From positions 2,108,001 through 2,172,000 of the forward strand of contig NZ_LR594671.1 in the NCBI RefSeq assembly GCF_901827185.1: a stretch of DNA of 64,000 bases, written 5' to 3'. The translations under genes and the position numbers were made by a program. Source of the DNA: Variovorax sp. PBL-E5 (GTDB taxonomy: Bacteria; Pseudomonadota; Gammaproteobacteria; Burkholderiales; Burkholderiaceae_C). Below the pieces are notes generated by a model, which was not told where the DNA came from, made no database searches, and saw only the letters and a list, made by a program, of their open reading frames with translations. Below, piece by piece: positions 56,235 through 64,000 of this stretch. How positions within the stretch are numbered: position 1 is the first letter of the stretch; every line of letters begins with the position of its first letter.

Positions 56235-57227
56235 GTGTCGCACGAAGACCCCGAAAGCCGCGGGCGCCGCGAGGCCTTGCGCGCTTTGGGCGCGGGTGCA
56301 CTGGCACTCGCGGCCGGCGGCGCGCGCGCCGAGGACGACAAGTCGCCGATCCGCATGCTGTGCGGCATCTCGGCCGGCTCGGGCAACGACTTCACCGCGC
56401 GCCTGGTGGCCGACAGCATGCGCGAGGCGCTGGGCCGCCCGGTGGTGGTGGACAACAAGCCGGGCGCCGGCCAGCGCATCGCGCTCGGCGAGCTCAAGCG
56501 TGCGGCGCCGGACGGGCGCACGCTCATCCTGTGCACCACCGGGCCTTTCACCATCTATCCGCACATCTACAAGAAGCTCGACTACGACCCGGTCAAGGAC
56601 TTCACGCCGATCGGTGCGGTGGCCTCCTTCGACGTCGGCATCGCCAGCGGTCCGCTGACGCATGCGACGACCATTCAGCAGCAACTGGCGATGGCGCGCA
56701 GCGACAAGTCGCTCGCGGCCTTCGGCTCGCCGGGCAATGGCTCGCTGTCGCATTTCGTCGGCATCGCCACGGGCATCGCGACCGGGATCCAGTTCACGCA
56801 TGTGCCCTACAAGGACAGCGGCACCTCGGTGGTGGATCTGGCCAGCGGCCGGCTGCCGATGCTGATCACCGGCGTGAGCCAGCTGGTCGAGATGCACAGG
56901 TCGGGCCGCATCCGCATCCTGGCGGTGTCGGGCGCGCAGCGCTCGCCTTCGCTGCCCGACGTGCCCACGCTGAAGGAAAGCGGCATCGACGTCAGCAACA
57001 CCACGACCTGCGGCGTCTACGGACCCGCGGGCATGGCGCCGGAACTCGTGCAGCGCTTCAATGCGGCCGCGGTGGCTGCGGTGCAGGGCCAGGAGGCGCG
57101 CGACAAGCTGCTGAAGTTCCTGTTCGCGCCGGCGCCGTCGAGCGCGCAGGCTTTGTCGACGCTGATGGCCGGCGAGGACCGCGAATTCGCGCGGCTGGTG
57201 AAATTGAGCGGCTACCAGCCGGAGTGA
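56235..57227 (+). CDS. Bug/TctC-family substrate-binding protein
   Basis: A 330-residue binding protein with a GTG start 6 bp after the Rieske stop. The leader (RRREALRALGAGALALAAGGARAED) again carries adjacent arginines. Family segments are RPVVVDNKPGAGQRIALGEL, KLDYDPVKDFTPIGAV and VPYKDSGTSVVDLASGRLPMLI. It is similar to the proteins at 53051 and 57268, so the three probably arose by duplication. It ends the rightward operon that begins with the RmlC-like gene and faces the third Bug gene tail to tail. Confidence 0.93.
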   Translation: MSHEDPESRGRREALRALGAGALALAAGGARAEDDKSPIRMLCGISAGSGNDFTARLVADSMREALGRPVVVDNKPGAGQRIALGELKRAAPDGRTLILCTTGPFTIYPHIYKKLDYDPVKDFTPIGAVASFDVGIASGPLTHATTIQQQLAMARSDKSLAAFGSPGNGSLSHFVGIATGIATGIQFTHVPYKDSGTSVVDLASGRLPMLITGVSQLVEMHRSGRIRILAVSGAQRSPSLPDVPTLKESGIDVSNTTTCGVYGPAGMAPELVQRFNAAAVAAVQGQEARDKLLKFLFAPAPSSAQALSTLMAGEDREFARLVKLSGYQPE

Positions 57228-57267
57228 AGCGGGGCAGGGCGGCGCATCGCCTGTGCTGCGGATGAAC

Positions 57268-58257
57268 TCAGGTTTCCTGCGGCACGTAGCCGCTCGCCTT
57301 CACCAGCATCCCGAAATGCTTTCGCTCCGACACCAGCGAGGCCGCGAGCGTCTTGCCGTCGGTGTAGGCCGGCGTCATGCCCTGCTGCCTCATCTTCTCG
57401 AGCGTCGCGGGCTTGGTGAACATCGGCGCGAGCGCGTCGTGCAGTGTGGCGACCAGCTTGGGCGACATGCGCGCCGGGCCGAACAGGCCGGTCGTCGTGG
57501 AACTGCTCAGGTTGATGCCGGTCTCCTTCAGCGTCGGCACCTCGGGCACCAGCGGCGAGCGCTGTTCGCCCGAGACGGCGAGGATCCTGATCTTGCCGTT
57601 CTTGTGCATCTCGACCAGCGGCTGCAAGCCGGTGATCATCATCGGCAGCCGGCCCGCAGCCAGGTCGATGATGCCCACGCCGCTGTCCTTGTAAGGCACG
57701 TGCTCCATCGGCGTGTGCGTCGCGAGCGAGATCGAGATGCCGAAGAACTGCGACAGCGAGCCATTGCCGGGCGCGGAGCCGAACACCGCGTCCTTTCCCT
57801 TGGCCTTGGCCCAGGCGATCATCTGCTTCATGTCCTGCGCGCCGGTGGCCGGGCCGGTGGCGACGGCGACGTCGAAGTTCGAGACGCCCGCGATCGGCGT
57901 GAAGTCGCGGTCGGGGTCGTAGTCGAGCCGGGTGTAGATGTGCGGATAGATGCAGAACGGGCCGTTGGTCGCGAACAGCAGGGTGCGGCCGTCGGGCGCC
58001 GCGTGCCGCGCCTCGGCCAGCGCGATGCGCTGCCCGGCGCCGAGCTTGCTCAGCGTGATGGCAGGGCGGCCGAGCGATTCGGTCAGCTGGTCGGCGATCA
58101 TGCGGGCCGTGAAGTCCATCGACGAAGCGGCGCCGACCAGCACCGTGATGGCCGCCTTGTCGTCCTGCGCGAGCGCACGGTCGGCAGCCAGCCAGAATGC
58201 GCCGGCCGCGAGGCCCTTGAGCGTGGTGCGGCGCGTCGTCGAGGTGGAGTCACTCAC
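57268..58257 (-). CDS. Bug/TctC-family substrate-binding protein
   Basis: A 329-residue binding protein. A GTG start at 58257 has AGGAGA 9 bp upstream. The leader reads TTRRTTLKGLAAGAFWLAADRALAQ, a Tat-like twin-arginine form. Segments RPAITLSKLGAGQRIAL, RLDYDPDRDFTPIAGV and VPYKDSGVGIIDLAAGRLPMMI are typical. It is divergent from the extradiol dioxygenase gene, with two candidate IclR operators in the 145-bp gap. Ligand unknown. Confidence 0.93.
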   Translation of the reverse strand: MSDSTSTTRRTTLKGLAAGAFWLAADRALAQDDKAAITVLVGAASSMDFTARMIADQLTESLGRPAITLSKLGAGQRIALAEARHAAPDGRTLLFATNGPFCIYPHIYTRLDYDPDRDFTPIAGVSNFDVAVATGPATGAQDMKQMIAWAKAKGKDAVFGSAPGNGSLSQFFGISISLATHTPMEHVPYKDSGVGIIDLAAGRLPMMITGLQPLVEMHKNGKIRILAVSGEQRSPLVPEVPTLKETGINLSSSTTTGLFGPARMSPKLVATLHDALAPMFTKPATLEKMRQQGMTPAYTDGKTLAASLVSERKHFGMLVKASGYVPQET

Positions 58258-58281
58258 GGCTTGTCTCCTGCTTTTTAGAAA

Positions 58282-58296
58282 TGGAATTTACTTCCG
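58282..58296 (+). promoter_or_regulatory. Candidate IclR operator, site 2
   Basis: TGGAATTTACTTCCG contains the dyad GGAA-TTTAC-TTCC and is the best match of the four to a known IclR-type palindrome (TGGAAATNATTTCCA). It lies 24 bp upstream of the GTG of the leftward Bug gene. Confidence 0.6.
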
Positions 58297-58370
58297 AAAA
58301 ACAATCGATGTCAAACGGGATTTCACCCAAGCCGCGCGGCTCGGCGTCCGTGTCGTTCGGGGTTGAATAA

Positions 58371-58385
58371 CAGAATATAATTCCA
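58371..58385 (-). promoter_or_regulatory. Candidate IclR operator, site 3
   Basis: On the minus strand this reads TGGAATTATATTCTG, identical to site 1. It ends 17 bp before the start of the extradiol dioxygenase gene, within the probable leader or promoter. Confidence 0.6.
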
Positions 58386-58402
58386 AAATCGAAACACCTG
58401 GG

Positions 58403-59401
58403 ATGCATCCTCTCATGGCCAAGATCGTCCTCGGCATCGGTTCGTCGCACACGCCGATGCTCAATGCGCCCCTCGCGGACTGGACCCGCTTCATCGAACG
58501 CGACCGGGCGCGCGCCCATCTCGACAAGGCCGGCAATCCGGTGAGCTACGACGAGCTCGCGAAGATCGCCGGCGACAGCATCGCGCCCGAGCTGCGTCCC
58601 GAGGTGCTGGCCCAGCGCCATGCGGCCGCGGCGGCGCAGGTCGAGAAGCTGGCCGGCGTGCTGCGGCGCGCCGAGCTCGACACGCTGATCATCGTCGGCG
58701 ACGATCAGAAAGAGCTCTACGACACCGACAACCTGCCCTCGGTGCTGGTCTACCACGGCAACAGCATCCGCAACGTGCCGCTGCACACCAACCATCCCGG
58801 CCCCGACTGGTCGCGTGCCGCGGCCGCGCGCTACTACGAGCGCGAGACGCCGAAGGACTATCCGGTCGACACCGAACTGGCGAACCATCTGATCGGCCAG
58901 CTGGTGGAGCGCGAGTTCGACGTCTCGGTGGCCGACACGATCGCCGACGGCTACGGCGAAGGCCATGCCTTCGGCTTCGTGCACAACCGCCTGCTCAACG
59001 GCGCGACGGTGCCGGTGGTGCCGATCTTCCTCAATACCTACTACCCGCCGAACCAGCCGACGCCGCAGCGCTGCCACCGGCTCGGCCAGGAACTGCGAAG
59101 GGCGGTGGAAAGCCTGCCGCGCGATGCCCGCGTGGGCGTGATCGCTTCGGGCGGCCTGAGCCACTTCACCATCGACGAAGAATTCGATGGCCGCATCATC
59201 CGTGCGCTGCGCGAACGCGATGCGCAGGCGCTCCACGACCTGCCGCGCAGACAGCTCAACTCGGGCAACTCCGAGATCCGCAACTGGATCTGCATGGCCG
59301 GCGCGGTCGAGCATCTGGCGCTGGATTCGCTCGAATACATTCCGGCCTATCGCACGCCGGCCGGCACGGGAACGGGTCTGTGCTTCGCGGTCTGGAACTG
59401 A
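58403..59401 (+). CDS. Class III extradiol ring-cleavage dioxygenase (LigB/DODA superfamily)
   Basis: A 332-residue protein of the LigB-like Fe(II) dioxygenases that open catecholic rings next to the hydroxyls. MAKIVLGIGSSHTPML carries the first His ligand of the family, IIVGDDQKELYD the second-shell region, and IASGGLSHFTIDEEFDG the catalytic His segment. The C-terminal part is a helical LigA-like extension (LNSGNSEIRNWICMAGAVEHL), so alpha and beta functions may be in one chain, as in gallate dioxygenase or 3-O-methylgallate dioxygenase. ATG at 58415 is an alternative start. The reductase gene follows after 20 bp. Confidence 0.88.
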   Translation: MHPLMAKIVLGIGSSHTPMLNAPLADWTRFIERDRARAHLDKAGNPVSYDELAKIAGDSIAPELRPEVLAQRHAAAAAQVEKLAGVLRRAELDTLIIVGDDQKELYDTDNLPSVLVYHGNSIRNVPLHTNHPGPDWSRAAAARYYERETPKDYPVDTELANHLIGQLVEREFDVSVADTIADGYGEGHAFGFVHNRLLNGATVPVVPIFLNTYYPPNQPTPQRCHRLGQELRRAVESLPRDARVGVIASGGLSHFTIDEEFDGRIIRALRERDAQALHDLPRRQLNSGNSEIRNWICMAGAVEHLALDSLEYIPAYRTPAGTGTGLCFAVWN

Positions 59402-59421
59402 ATCCCGGCGTAGAGGCCGGC

Positions 59422-60378
59422 ATGCGCACCGCACCGGCGCAAACGCTGCGACTGCGCCTCATCGGCATCCGCTACGCGGCGCACGGCATTCACCTCCTCG
59501 AGTTCGGCCGGCCCGACGGCGCCGCGCCGCTGCCGGCCTTCACACCCGGCGCACACGTCGATCTGCATCTGGCCAACGGCCTGGTGCGCCCCTATTCGCT
59601 GGTGAATCCACCCGAAGACAGTGAACGCTACGTGGTCGCGGTCAAGCGCGACCCCGCGAGCCGCGGCGGCTCGGCCTTCGTGCACGAGGTACTGCGCGTC
59701 GGTGCGGAGCTGGAGGTTGGCGTGCCGCGCAACAACTTCGAGCTGCACGCAGGCTCGGCGCAGGCGGTCTTCATCGCCGGCGGCATCGGCATCACGCCGA
59801 TCGCCTGCATGGTGGACCGGCTGCGCCGCGACGGGCGCTCGTGGGAACTGCACTACAGCGTGCGCGAGCGCAGGGAAGCGGCCTTCGTCGAGGAACTGGG
59901 CGACGATCGCGTGCATCTCCATGTCGATGCCGAAAGCGCTGGCGCGCTGCTCGACATCGCGGCCATCGTTGCCGCGGCGCCTGCGGATGCGCATCTGTAC
60001 TGCTGCGGTCCGGCACCGATGCTCGATGCCTTCGAGGCCGCGGCCGGCGGCCGGCCGCCGGCCTGCGTGCATGTCGAGCGCTTCGCGCCGGTCGCGCCCG
60101 GTGCCACCGGGGGCGGCTACACCGTGCGGCTTGCGGCCTCGAAGCGCAGCATCCCCGTCGCACCGGGCCGGACGATCCTCGAAGCGCTGCGCGAGGCCGG
60201 CGTCGAAGTCCAGGCCTCGTGCGAACAGGGCATCTGCGGCACCTGCGAGACGCGCGTGCTCGGCGGCTTGCCGGACCATCGCGACAGCCTGTTGTCCGCC
60301 GAAGAAAGAAAGAGCAACCGCGTGATGATGATCTGCTGCTCGGGCAGTCTGGGCGGCGAACTCGTGCTCGACCTCTGA
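59422..60378 (+). CDS. Phthalate-dioxygenase-reductase-like oxidoreductase (FMN, NAD, [2Fe-2S])
   Basis: Electron donor for Rieske oxygenases, 318 residues. Domain order is flavin (RPYSLVNPP, residues about 1-100), NAD (AGGIGITPIACMVDRL and CGPAPMLDAFE) and a C-terminal plant-type ferredoxin with CEQGICGTCETRVL and a later Cys in CCSGS. This order and size match the phthalate dioxygenase and vanillate demethylase reductases (class IA). It most likely serves the Rieske alpha subunit at 54888. GAGG is placed before the ATG at 59422. Confidence 0.93.
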   Translation: MRTAPAQTLRLRLIGIRYAAHGIHLLEFGRPDGAAPLPAFTPGAHVDLHLANGLVRPYSLVNPPEDSERYVVAVKRDPASRGGSAFVHEVLRVGAELEVGVPRNNFELHAGSAQAVFIAGGIGITPIACMVDRLRRDGRSWELHYSVRERREAAFVEELGDDRVHLHVDAESAGALLDIAAIVAAAPADAHLYCCGPAPMLDAFEAAAGGRPPACVHVERFAPVAPGATGGGYTVRLAASKRSIPVAPGRTILEALREAGVEVQASCEQGICGTCETRVLGGLPDHRDSLLSAEERKSNRVMMICCSGSLGGELVLDL

Positions 60379-60474
60379 AGGCGCCGCACGATGCCGAGCC
60401 TCGACCGCGCGGGCCCCTTGCTAGAATCGGCCGCGCTCGCAGCGCCGTTCAGCCACCGAACAAGGAGAGGGGCC

Positions 60475-61338
60475 TTGGGTCGTCCCAGTCGAAAAGACAA
60501 GATCGTCCAGCCGGACTATTCCGAAGGCATCCAGATCAAGACGGAGGATGAGGATCCGCGCTTCAACAACGCGCTCGCCCGCGGCCTCGCCATCCTTCGC
60601 GCATTCCATGTCGACATCAAGCTCCTGGGCAACCTCGAGATCGCGGAGCTGACCGGGCTTCCCAAATCCACCGTCTCGCGCCTGAGCTTCACGCTGACGC
60701 AACTGGGCTACCTGCGCTATCGCCCCGAGTTCGGCAAGTACGAACTCGCGGCCGGTGTCGTGGGGCTGGCCTATCCCTATCTGGCGGGGCAGGTGGTGCC
60801 GCCGGTCGCGCGGCCGCTGATGGTCGAGCTGGCCCTCAAGTCGAAGACCAACGTGGGCCTCGGCGTGCAGGAGGGCATGAGCGTGCTCTACCTGGAATAC
60901 GCGCTCGGCGAGGCCAATCCCAATCGCCTGCAGCGCGCCGGTTTTCGCGTGCCGCTGGTGCGCACCGGCATGGGCCGCGCCTGCATCGCCGGCATGCGCC
61001 CCGAGCAGCGCGAGCAGTTCTATGTGGAGCTGCGCGAGCACTACAAGCGTGAGTGGCCGAAGCTCCACGACGAGCTCGAGGACGCGGCCGGTCAGGTGCA
61101 GACGCGCGGCTTCTGCATCGCGGCCGGCACCTTCCGGTCGACCACCAACTCGGTGGCCGTGCCCTTCATCCATGGCGACGGCCAGACCATCATGGCGTTC
61201 AACTGCCAGGGCCATTCGCAGACCCACACGCCCGACGCCATGCTGCGCAACGGCAAACGCCTGCTGGAGCTGACGGCCGAAGTCCGCCGCCGGCTGGCCG
61301 ACGCGCCGCACGGCCACGGGCCTTCGCTCGGACACTGA
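60475..61338 (+). CDS. IclR-family transcriptional regulator of the ring-cleavage cluster
   Basis: A 287-residue IclR protein. The winged helix-turn-helix is at about residues 20-85 (ARGLAILRAFHVDI, IAELTGLPKSTVSRLSFTLTQLG) and the effector domain runs to the C-terminus (KTNVGLGVQEGMSVLYLEYAL, SVAVPFIHGDGQTIMAFNC). The TTG start at 60475 is supported by AGGAGAGG just upstream; the ATG at 60391 has none. It probably binds the four TGGAATT-type sites nearby, and as an IclR protein it may repress or activate in response to an aromatic acid. Confidence 0.9.
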   Translation: MGRPSRKDKIVQPDYSEGIQIKTEDEDPRFNNALARGLAILRAFHVDIKLLGNLEIAELTGLPKSTVSRLSFTLTQLGYLRYRPEFGKYELAAGVVGLAYPYLAGQVVPPVARPLMVELALKSKTNVGLGVQEGMSVLYLEYALGEANPNRLQRAGFRVPLVRTGMGRACIAGMRPEQREQFYVELREHYKREWPKLHDELEDAAGQVQTRGFCIAAGTFRSTTNSVAVPFIHGDGQTIMAFNCQGHSQTHTPDAMLRNGKRLLELTAEVRRRLADAPHGHGPSLGH

Positions 61339-61378
61339 AGTCCGGGTGCCTGCGTCGGGCATCGACGTCGTTGATGAA

Positions 61379-61393
61379 TGGAATTAAGTTTCA
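61379..61393 (+). promoter_or_regulatory. Candidate IclR operator, site 4
   Basis: TGGAATTAAGTTTCA (arms TGGAA and TTTCA) ends 1 bp before the ATG of the carboxylesterase gene. Binding here would block translation-start DNA directly, or the real start may be further downstream. Confidence 0.5.
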
Positions 61394-61394
61394 A

Positions 61395-62885
61395 ATGAGC
61401 GAGCGACAAGACGATCTGATCGTGGCGACCCGCGACGGCACGGTGGCCGGTGCCCGGGCCTCCGGCACGGCCGGCGTGCGGGCCTGGAAGGGCATTCCCT
61501 ATGCGGCGCCGCCGGTCGGCGCGCTGCGCTGGCGTGCGCCGCAGGCGCCTGCCGCATGGGACGGCGTGCGCCCCGCGCTGGAGTTCGGCCCCGACTTTCC
61601 GCAGGCGCCGATGCCGGCCTCGCGTGCGCCCTCGATGAGCGAGGACTGCCTGTACCTCAACGTCTGGTCACCCGCCGGCGCCGCGCCGGGCTCGCTGCCC
61701 GTGATGGTCTGGGTGCACGGCGGCGGCTTCGTCGGCGGCAGCGGTGCCGATGCGCGCTGCGAGGGCACGCAGATGGCGCGCGAGGGCGTGGTGGTGGTGA
61801 GCTTCAACTACCGCTCGGGCATGTTCGGCTTCCTCGCACATCCGGCGCTCAGCCGCGAGTCGGGGCAGGGCGTGTCCGGCAACTACGGCTTGCTGGATCA
61901 GCTGCAGGCGCTGGCCTGGGTGCGCGACAACATCGCGGCCTTCGGCGGCGATCCGCGGCGCGTGACGGTGTTCGGCGTCTCGGCCGGGTCGGCGTCGATC
62001 TCGCTGCTGCTGAGTTCGCCGATGGCCCAGGGCCTGTTCCAGCAGGCGATCCTGCACAGCCCGGGCGCGGGGCGTCCGCTGGCCACGCTGGCTGATGCGG
62101 AAGGTGTCGGCCGCAGCCTCGACGAGGACATCGATGCGCTGCGCCGCCTGAGCGCCGCCGAGGTCTTCGCGCTGACCGCGAAGTGCTCGCCCAAGGTGCG
62201 CGGCCTCACCACGCCGCGCGTGCTGCGGCCGATCTGCGACGGCTGGCTCATTCCCGAGGACGAACGGACGGCCTTCAAGGCCGGCCGCATCCACGCAATG
62301 CCGCTCATCGTCGGCACCAATGCCGACGAGGGCACGCTGCTCACCGCCAGCTGGCCGATCGATACGGTGGACGACTATCGCCGCATGGTCGAGGCCAACT
62401 TCGGCGGTGCCGTGCAGGAAGCGCTGGCGCTCTATCCGGCAGGCAGCGACTTCGAAGCCCGCGCGGCCATCGCGCGGATCTTCGCCGACACGCAGTTCAA
62501 CCATGGCGCGCGCCTGCTGGCGCAGACCATGAGCCGGCGCGAGCCGCGCACCTGGCGCTATGTGTTCACGCGGCGGCGGCCCGGGCAGCTCGACGGTCCC
62601 CACCATGGCGACGAGGTCGCGCACGTGTTCGGCCATCTCGCGGCCGGCCGCAGCGCGCAGCCGGAGCCCTTCGACGCGACCGACGTGGCGGTCTCGCAGG
62701 CCATGCGCTCGGCCTGGATCGCGTTCGCGCGCAGCGGCGATCCCAATGCGCCGGGCCTGGCCGCATGGCCGGCCTATGCACCGGACGCGGATGCGCACAT
62801 CGAGTTCGGCGACCGCGTCGGCACCGGCCGGGCATGGCATGCCGCGCCGCTCGAATTCCTGGACAGCTACCTCGACCGGCGCTGA
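61395..62885 (+). CDS. Carboxylesterase type B
   Basis: Alpha/beta-hydrolase of 496 residues that hydrolyses carboxylic esters. Family signatures are GIPYAAPPVGALRW, EDCLYLNVWSP, MVWVHGGGFVGGS (oxyanion hole) and the nucleophile VFGVSAGSASISLL (Ser). The acid is in GTNADEGTLL and the His in PHHGDEVAHVFG. There is no signal peptide, so it acts in the cytoplasm. It lies 57 bp downstream of the IclR stop, with a candidate operator abutting the start. A role in releasing an aromatic acid from an ester that then enters the ring-cleavage pathway is inference. Confidence 0.9.
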   Translation: MSERQDDLIVATRDGTVAGARASGTAGVRAWKGIPYAAPPVGALRWRAPQAPAAWDGVRPALEFGPDFPQAPMPASRAPSMSEDCLYLNVWSPAGAAPGSLPVMVWVHGGGFVGGSGADARCEGTQMAREGVVVVSFNYRSGMFGFLAHPALSRESGQGVSGNYGLLDQLQALAWVRDNIAAFGGDPRRVTVFGVSAGSASISLLLSSPMAQGLFQQAILHSPGAGRPLATLADAEGVGRSLDEDIDALRRLSAAEVFALTAKCSPKVRGLTTPRVLRPICDGWLIPEDERTAFKAGRIHAMPLIVGTNADEGTLLTASWPIDTVDDYRRMVEANFGGAVQEALALYPAGSDFEARAAIARIFADTQFNHGARLLAQTMSRREPRTWRYVFTRRRPGQLDGPHHGDEVAHVFGHLAAGRSAQPEPFDATDVAVSQAMRSAWIAFARSGDPNAPGLAAWPAYAPDADAHIEFGDRVGTGRAWHAAPLEFLDSYLDRR

Positions 62886-62918
62886 AGAAGCCGGCGCGGC
62901 GATGAGGCCGCGCGCCCT

Positions 62919-63278
62919 TCAGCGCGCGTCCGGCACGCGCCGCGTCTTCATGAAATCCTCGAAGCTCTCGCCGCGCATCTTCGCGTAGACCTCGAGGTTG
63001 CTCATCTTCACCACGCGCGCGAATTTCTCGAGCACGAAGAAGTTGGTGCCGTAGCGCACCAGGCCCAGCCAGTCGCGCGTGCGCACCAGCGCCTTCTCCT
63101 CCTCGCTCAGGGCTTCGCGGCGCATCGCTTCTTCCTCGTCGCGCAGGAACAATTCGCGATGCTCGGCGCGCGCCAGGTGCCAGAAGAAACGGTTGATGCG
63201 CAGCGTGCGCAGGCTCGCCTTCAGATCGAAGGGGTAGGTGCCCGCGATCGACTCGATGCCTTCGAGCTGCGCGTTCAT
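62919..63278 (-). CDS. Protocatechuate 4,5-dioxygenase alpha-subunit-like protein (LigA)
   Basis: A 119-residue helical protein. The pattern TLRINRFFWHLARAEHRELFLRDEEE with LGLVRYGTNFFVLEKFARVVKMSNLEVYAKMRGESFEDFM matches LigA, the small subunit of class III protocatechuate 4,5-dioxygenase, which closes the active site of the beta subunit. The start at 63278 overlaps the beta-subunit stop by 4 bp (ATGA). It is the downstream gene of a leftward LigBA-type pair. Confidence 0.9.
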   Translation of the reverse strand: MNAQLEGIESIAGTYPFDLKASLRTLRINRFFWHLARAEHRELFLRDEEEAMRREALSEEEKALVRTRDWLGLVRYGTNFFVLEKFARVVKMSNLEVYAKMRGESFEDFMKTRRVPDAR

Positions 63279-64000
63279 GCGGCGAGCTCCTCGTAGAGCG
63301 TGACCGTCATCGCGGTGGTGGTCGCCAGGTAGTAGTTGCGGTGCAGCTGGCGAATGCGCGGCGCGAGCGCGCCACGCATCGCCAGCCACATGATGACCTC
63401 GGCCCCTTCGGCGCCGCCGAGGCGCACGTAGTCCACGTGCCTGAGCTTCGTGAGTGCCTCGGGCTCGTGCTCCAGCAGATCGAGGAAGCGCAGATCCCAC
63501 TCGGTGTTGTTGAAGCCGGTGCGCTCGCCATGGATCTGGTGCGAGAGGCCGCCGGTGCCGACCACCGCGACGCGCAGATCGCCGGGGTACGACTGCACGG
63601 CGCGGCGCACCGCCTGGCCCAGCTTGTAGCAGCGCAGCGCGGTCGGCAGCGGGTACTGGAGCACGTTGATCTGGATCGGGACGATCGCGCCCGGCCAGCC
63701 CTCGGCATGCGGCCACAGCAGCGGCAACGGCGAATGGCAGCCGTGGTCGAGCGGGCGGTCCTGGAACACCGTCATGTCGAACTCGTCGTTGACCAGCGAT
63801 TCGGCCAGGTGCACCGCGAGATCGGAATGCCCCGGGATCGGCGGCAGCGGCCGCAGCCCGGCGCCTTCGTCGGCCAGCGCGTGCAGTGCGCCGATGCCGA
63901 TCGCGAAGGTCGGATAGCAATCGAAGAAGAAGCTGTTGGCGTGGTCGTTGTAGAACACGATCAGCACGTCGGGCCGCTGTTCGGCGAGCCACTTCGCCAC
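63275..64000 (-). CDS. Protocatechuate 4,5-dioxygenase beta-subunit-like protein (LigB), N-terminus outside the window
   Basis: At least 241 residues of a class III extradiol dioxygenase catalytic subunit; the frame stays open to the window end. NDHANSFFFDCYPTFAIGIG is the catalytic Asp-His region of the LigB family, and VVGTGGLSHQIHGERTG carries the later active-site His. LPTALRCYKLGQAVRRAV and the coupled LigA-like gene downstream support assignment to a two-subunit LigAB enzyme. Full LigB proteins are about 280-300 residues, so about 40-60 residues, including the first metal-ligand His, lie outside. It differs clearly from the one-chain enzyme at 58403. Confidence 0.9.
   Translation of the reverse strand: MAKWLAEQRPDVLIVFYNDHANSFFFDCYPTFAIGIGALHALADEGAGLRPLPPIPGHSDLAVHLAESLVNDEFDMTVFQDRPLDHGCHSPLPLLWPHAEGWPGAIVPIQINVLQYPLPTALRCYKLGQAVRRAVQSYPGDLRVAVVGTGGLSHQIHGERTGFNNTEWDLRFLDLLEHEPEALTKLRHVDYVRLGGAEGAEVIMWLAMRGALAPRIRQLHRNYYLATTTAMTVTLYEELAA

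Overview
The window is high-GC bacterial DNA with dense, short-gapped operons, several Bug/TctC-type binding-protein genes, LysR and IclR regulators, and protocatechuate-type aromatic catabolism. This gene mix suggests a betaproteobacterium of the Burkholderiales, most likely a Variovorax-like member of the Comamonadaceae. That placement is inference from gene content; no rRNA or tRNA gene was seen.

Layout. 0-5 kb: a Bug binding protein (cut by the window edge) divergent from a LysR regulator, a small membrane protein, and an MHYT-GGDEF-EAL signalling protein. 5-9.2 kb: glycerol catabolism, glpK and glpR opposite glpD. 9.2-15 kb: a leftward MoxR / DUF58 / transglutaminase / lytic transglycosylase / HD-hydrolase operon. 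15-17 kb: a histone-deacetylase-like amidohydrolase and an MscS channel. 17.3-23 kb: etfBA, acyl-CoA dehydrogenase, a nitronate monooxygenase-like protein and an acyltransferase. 23-31 kb: mixed metabolic genes (glycosyltransferase, Gfo/Idh/MocA, cupin, aroC, PfkB kinase, succinate-semialdehyde dehydrogenase), with two decayed genes: a frameshifted PIN toxin and an NTF2-like fragment. 30.5-37.8 kb: an IclR-controlled quinate/shikimate-to-protocatechuate and beta-ketoadipate operon (two AroE-like dehydrogenases, a TIM-barrel dehydratase, pcaB, pcaC, an MFS transporter, pcaD; no pcaGH here). 37.8-47.8 kb: a FrnE-like DsbA protein, a DUF1800/DUF1501 pair, LysR/MFS/flavin oxidoreductase, and an ABC transporter with a fused double permease.

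The most unusual locus is 48.0-52.3 kb. A CesT-like type III secretion chaperone gene, a small 82-aa gene and a 1147-aa protein lie in one tight operon. The large protein has three diverged copies of a roughly 220-240 residue helical module, joined by proline-rich linkers that contain in-frame hexanucleotide repeats. The 82-aa protein resembles the first 85 residues of the large one. This looks like an orphan chaperone-effector locus of a type III system; no secretion apparatus is in the window.

52.4-64 kb is an aromatic ring-cleavage region: three Bug binding proteins, a Rieske oxygenase alpha subunit and its phthalate-dioxygenase-reductase-like partner, two class III extradiol dioxygenase systems, a carboxylesterase and an IclR regulator. 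A 15-bp palindrome-like motif (TGGAATT-N4-TTYYR) sits within about 31 bp of the start codon of four transcription units here and is the likely operator of that IclR protein.

A 118-bp element occurs twice in opposite orientation (27772-27889 and 47824-47941), each time directly at the 3' end of a gene.
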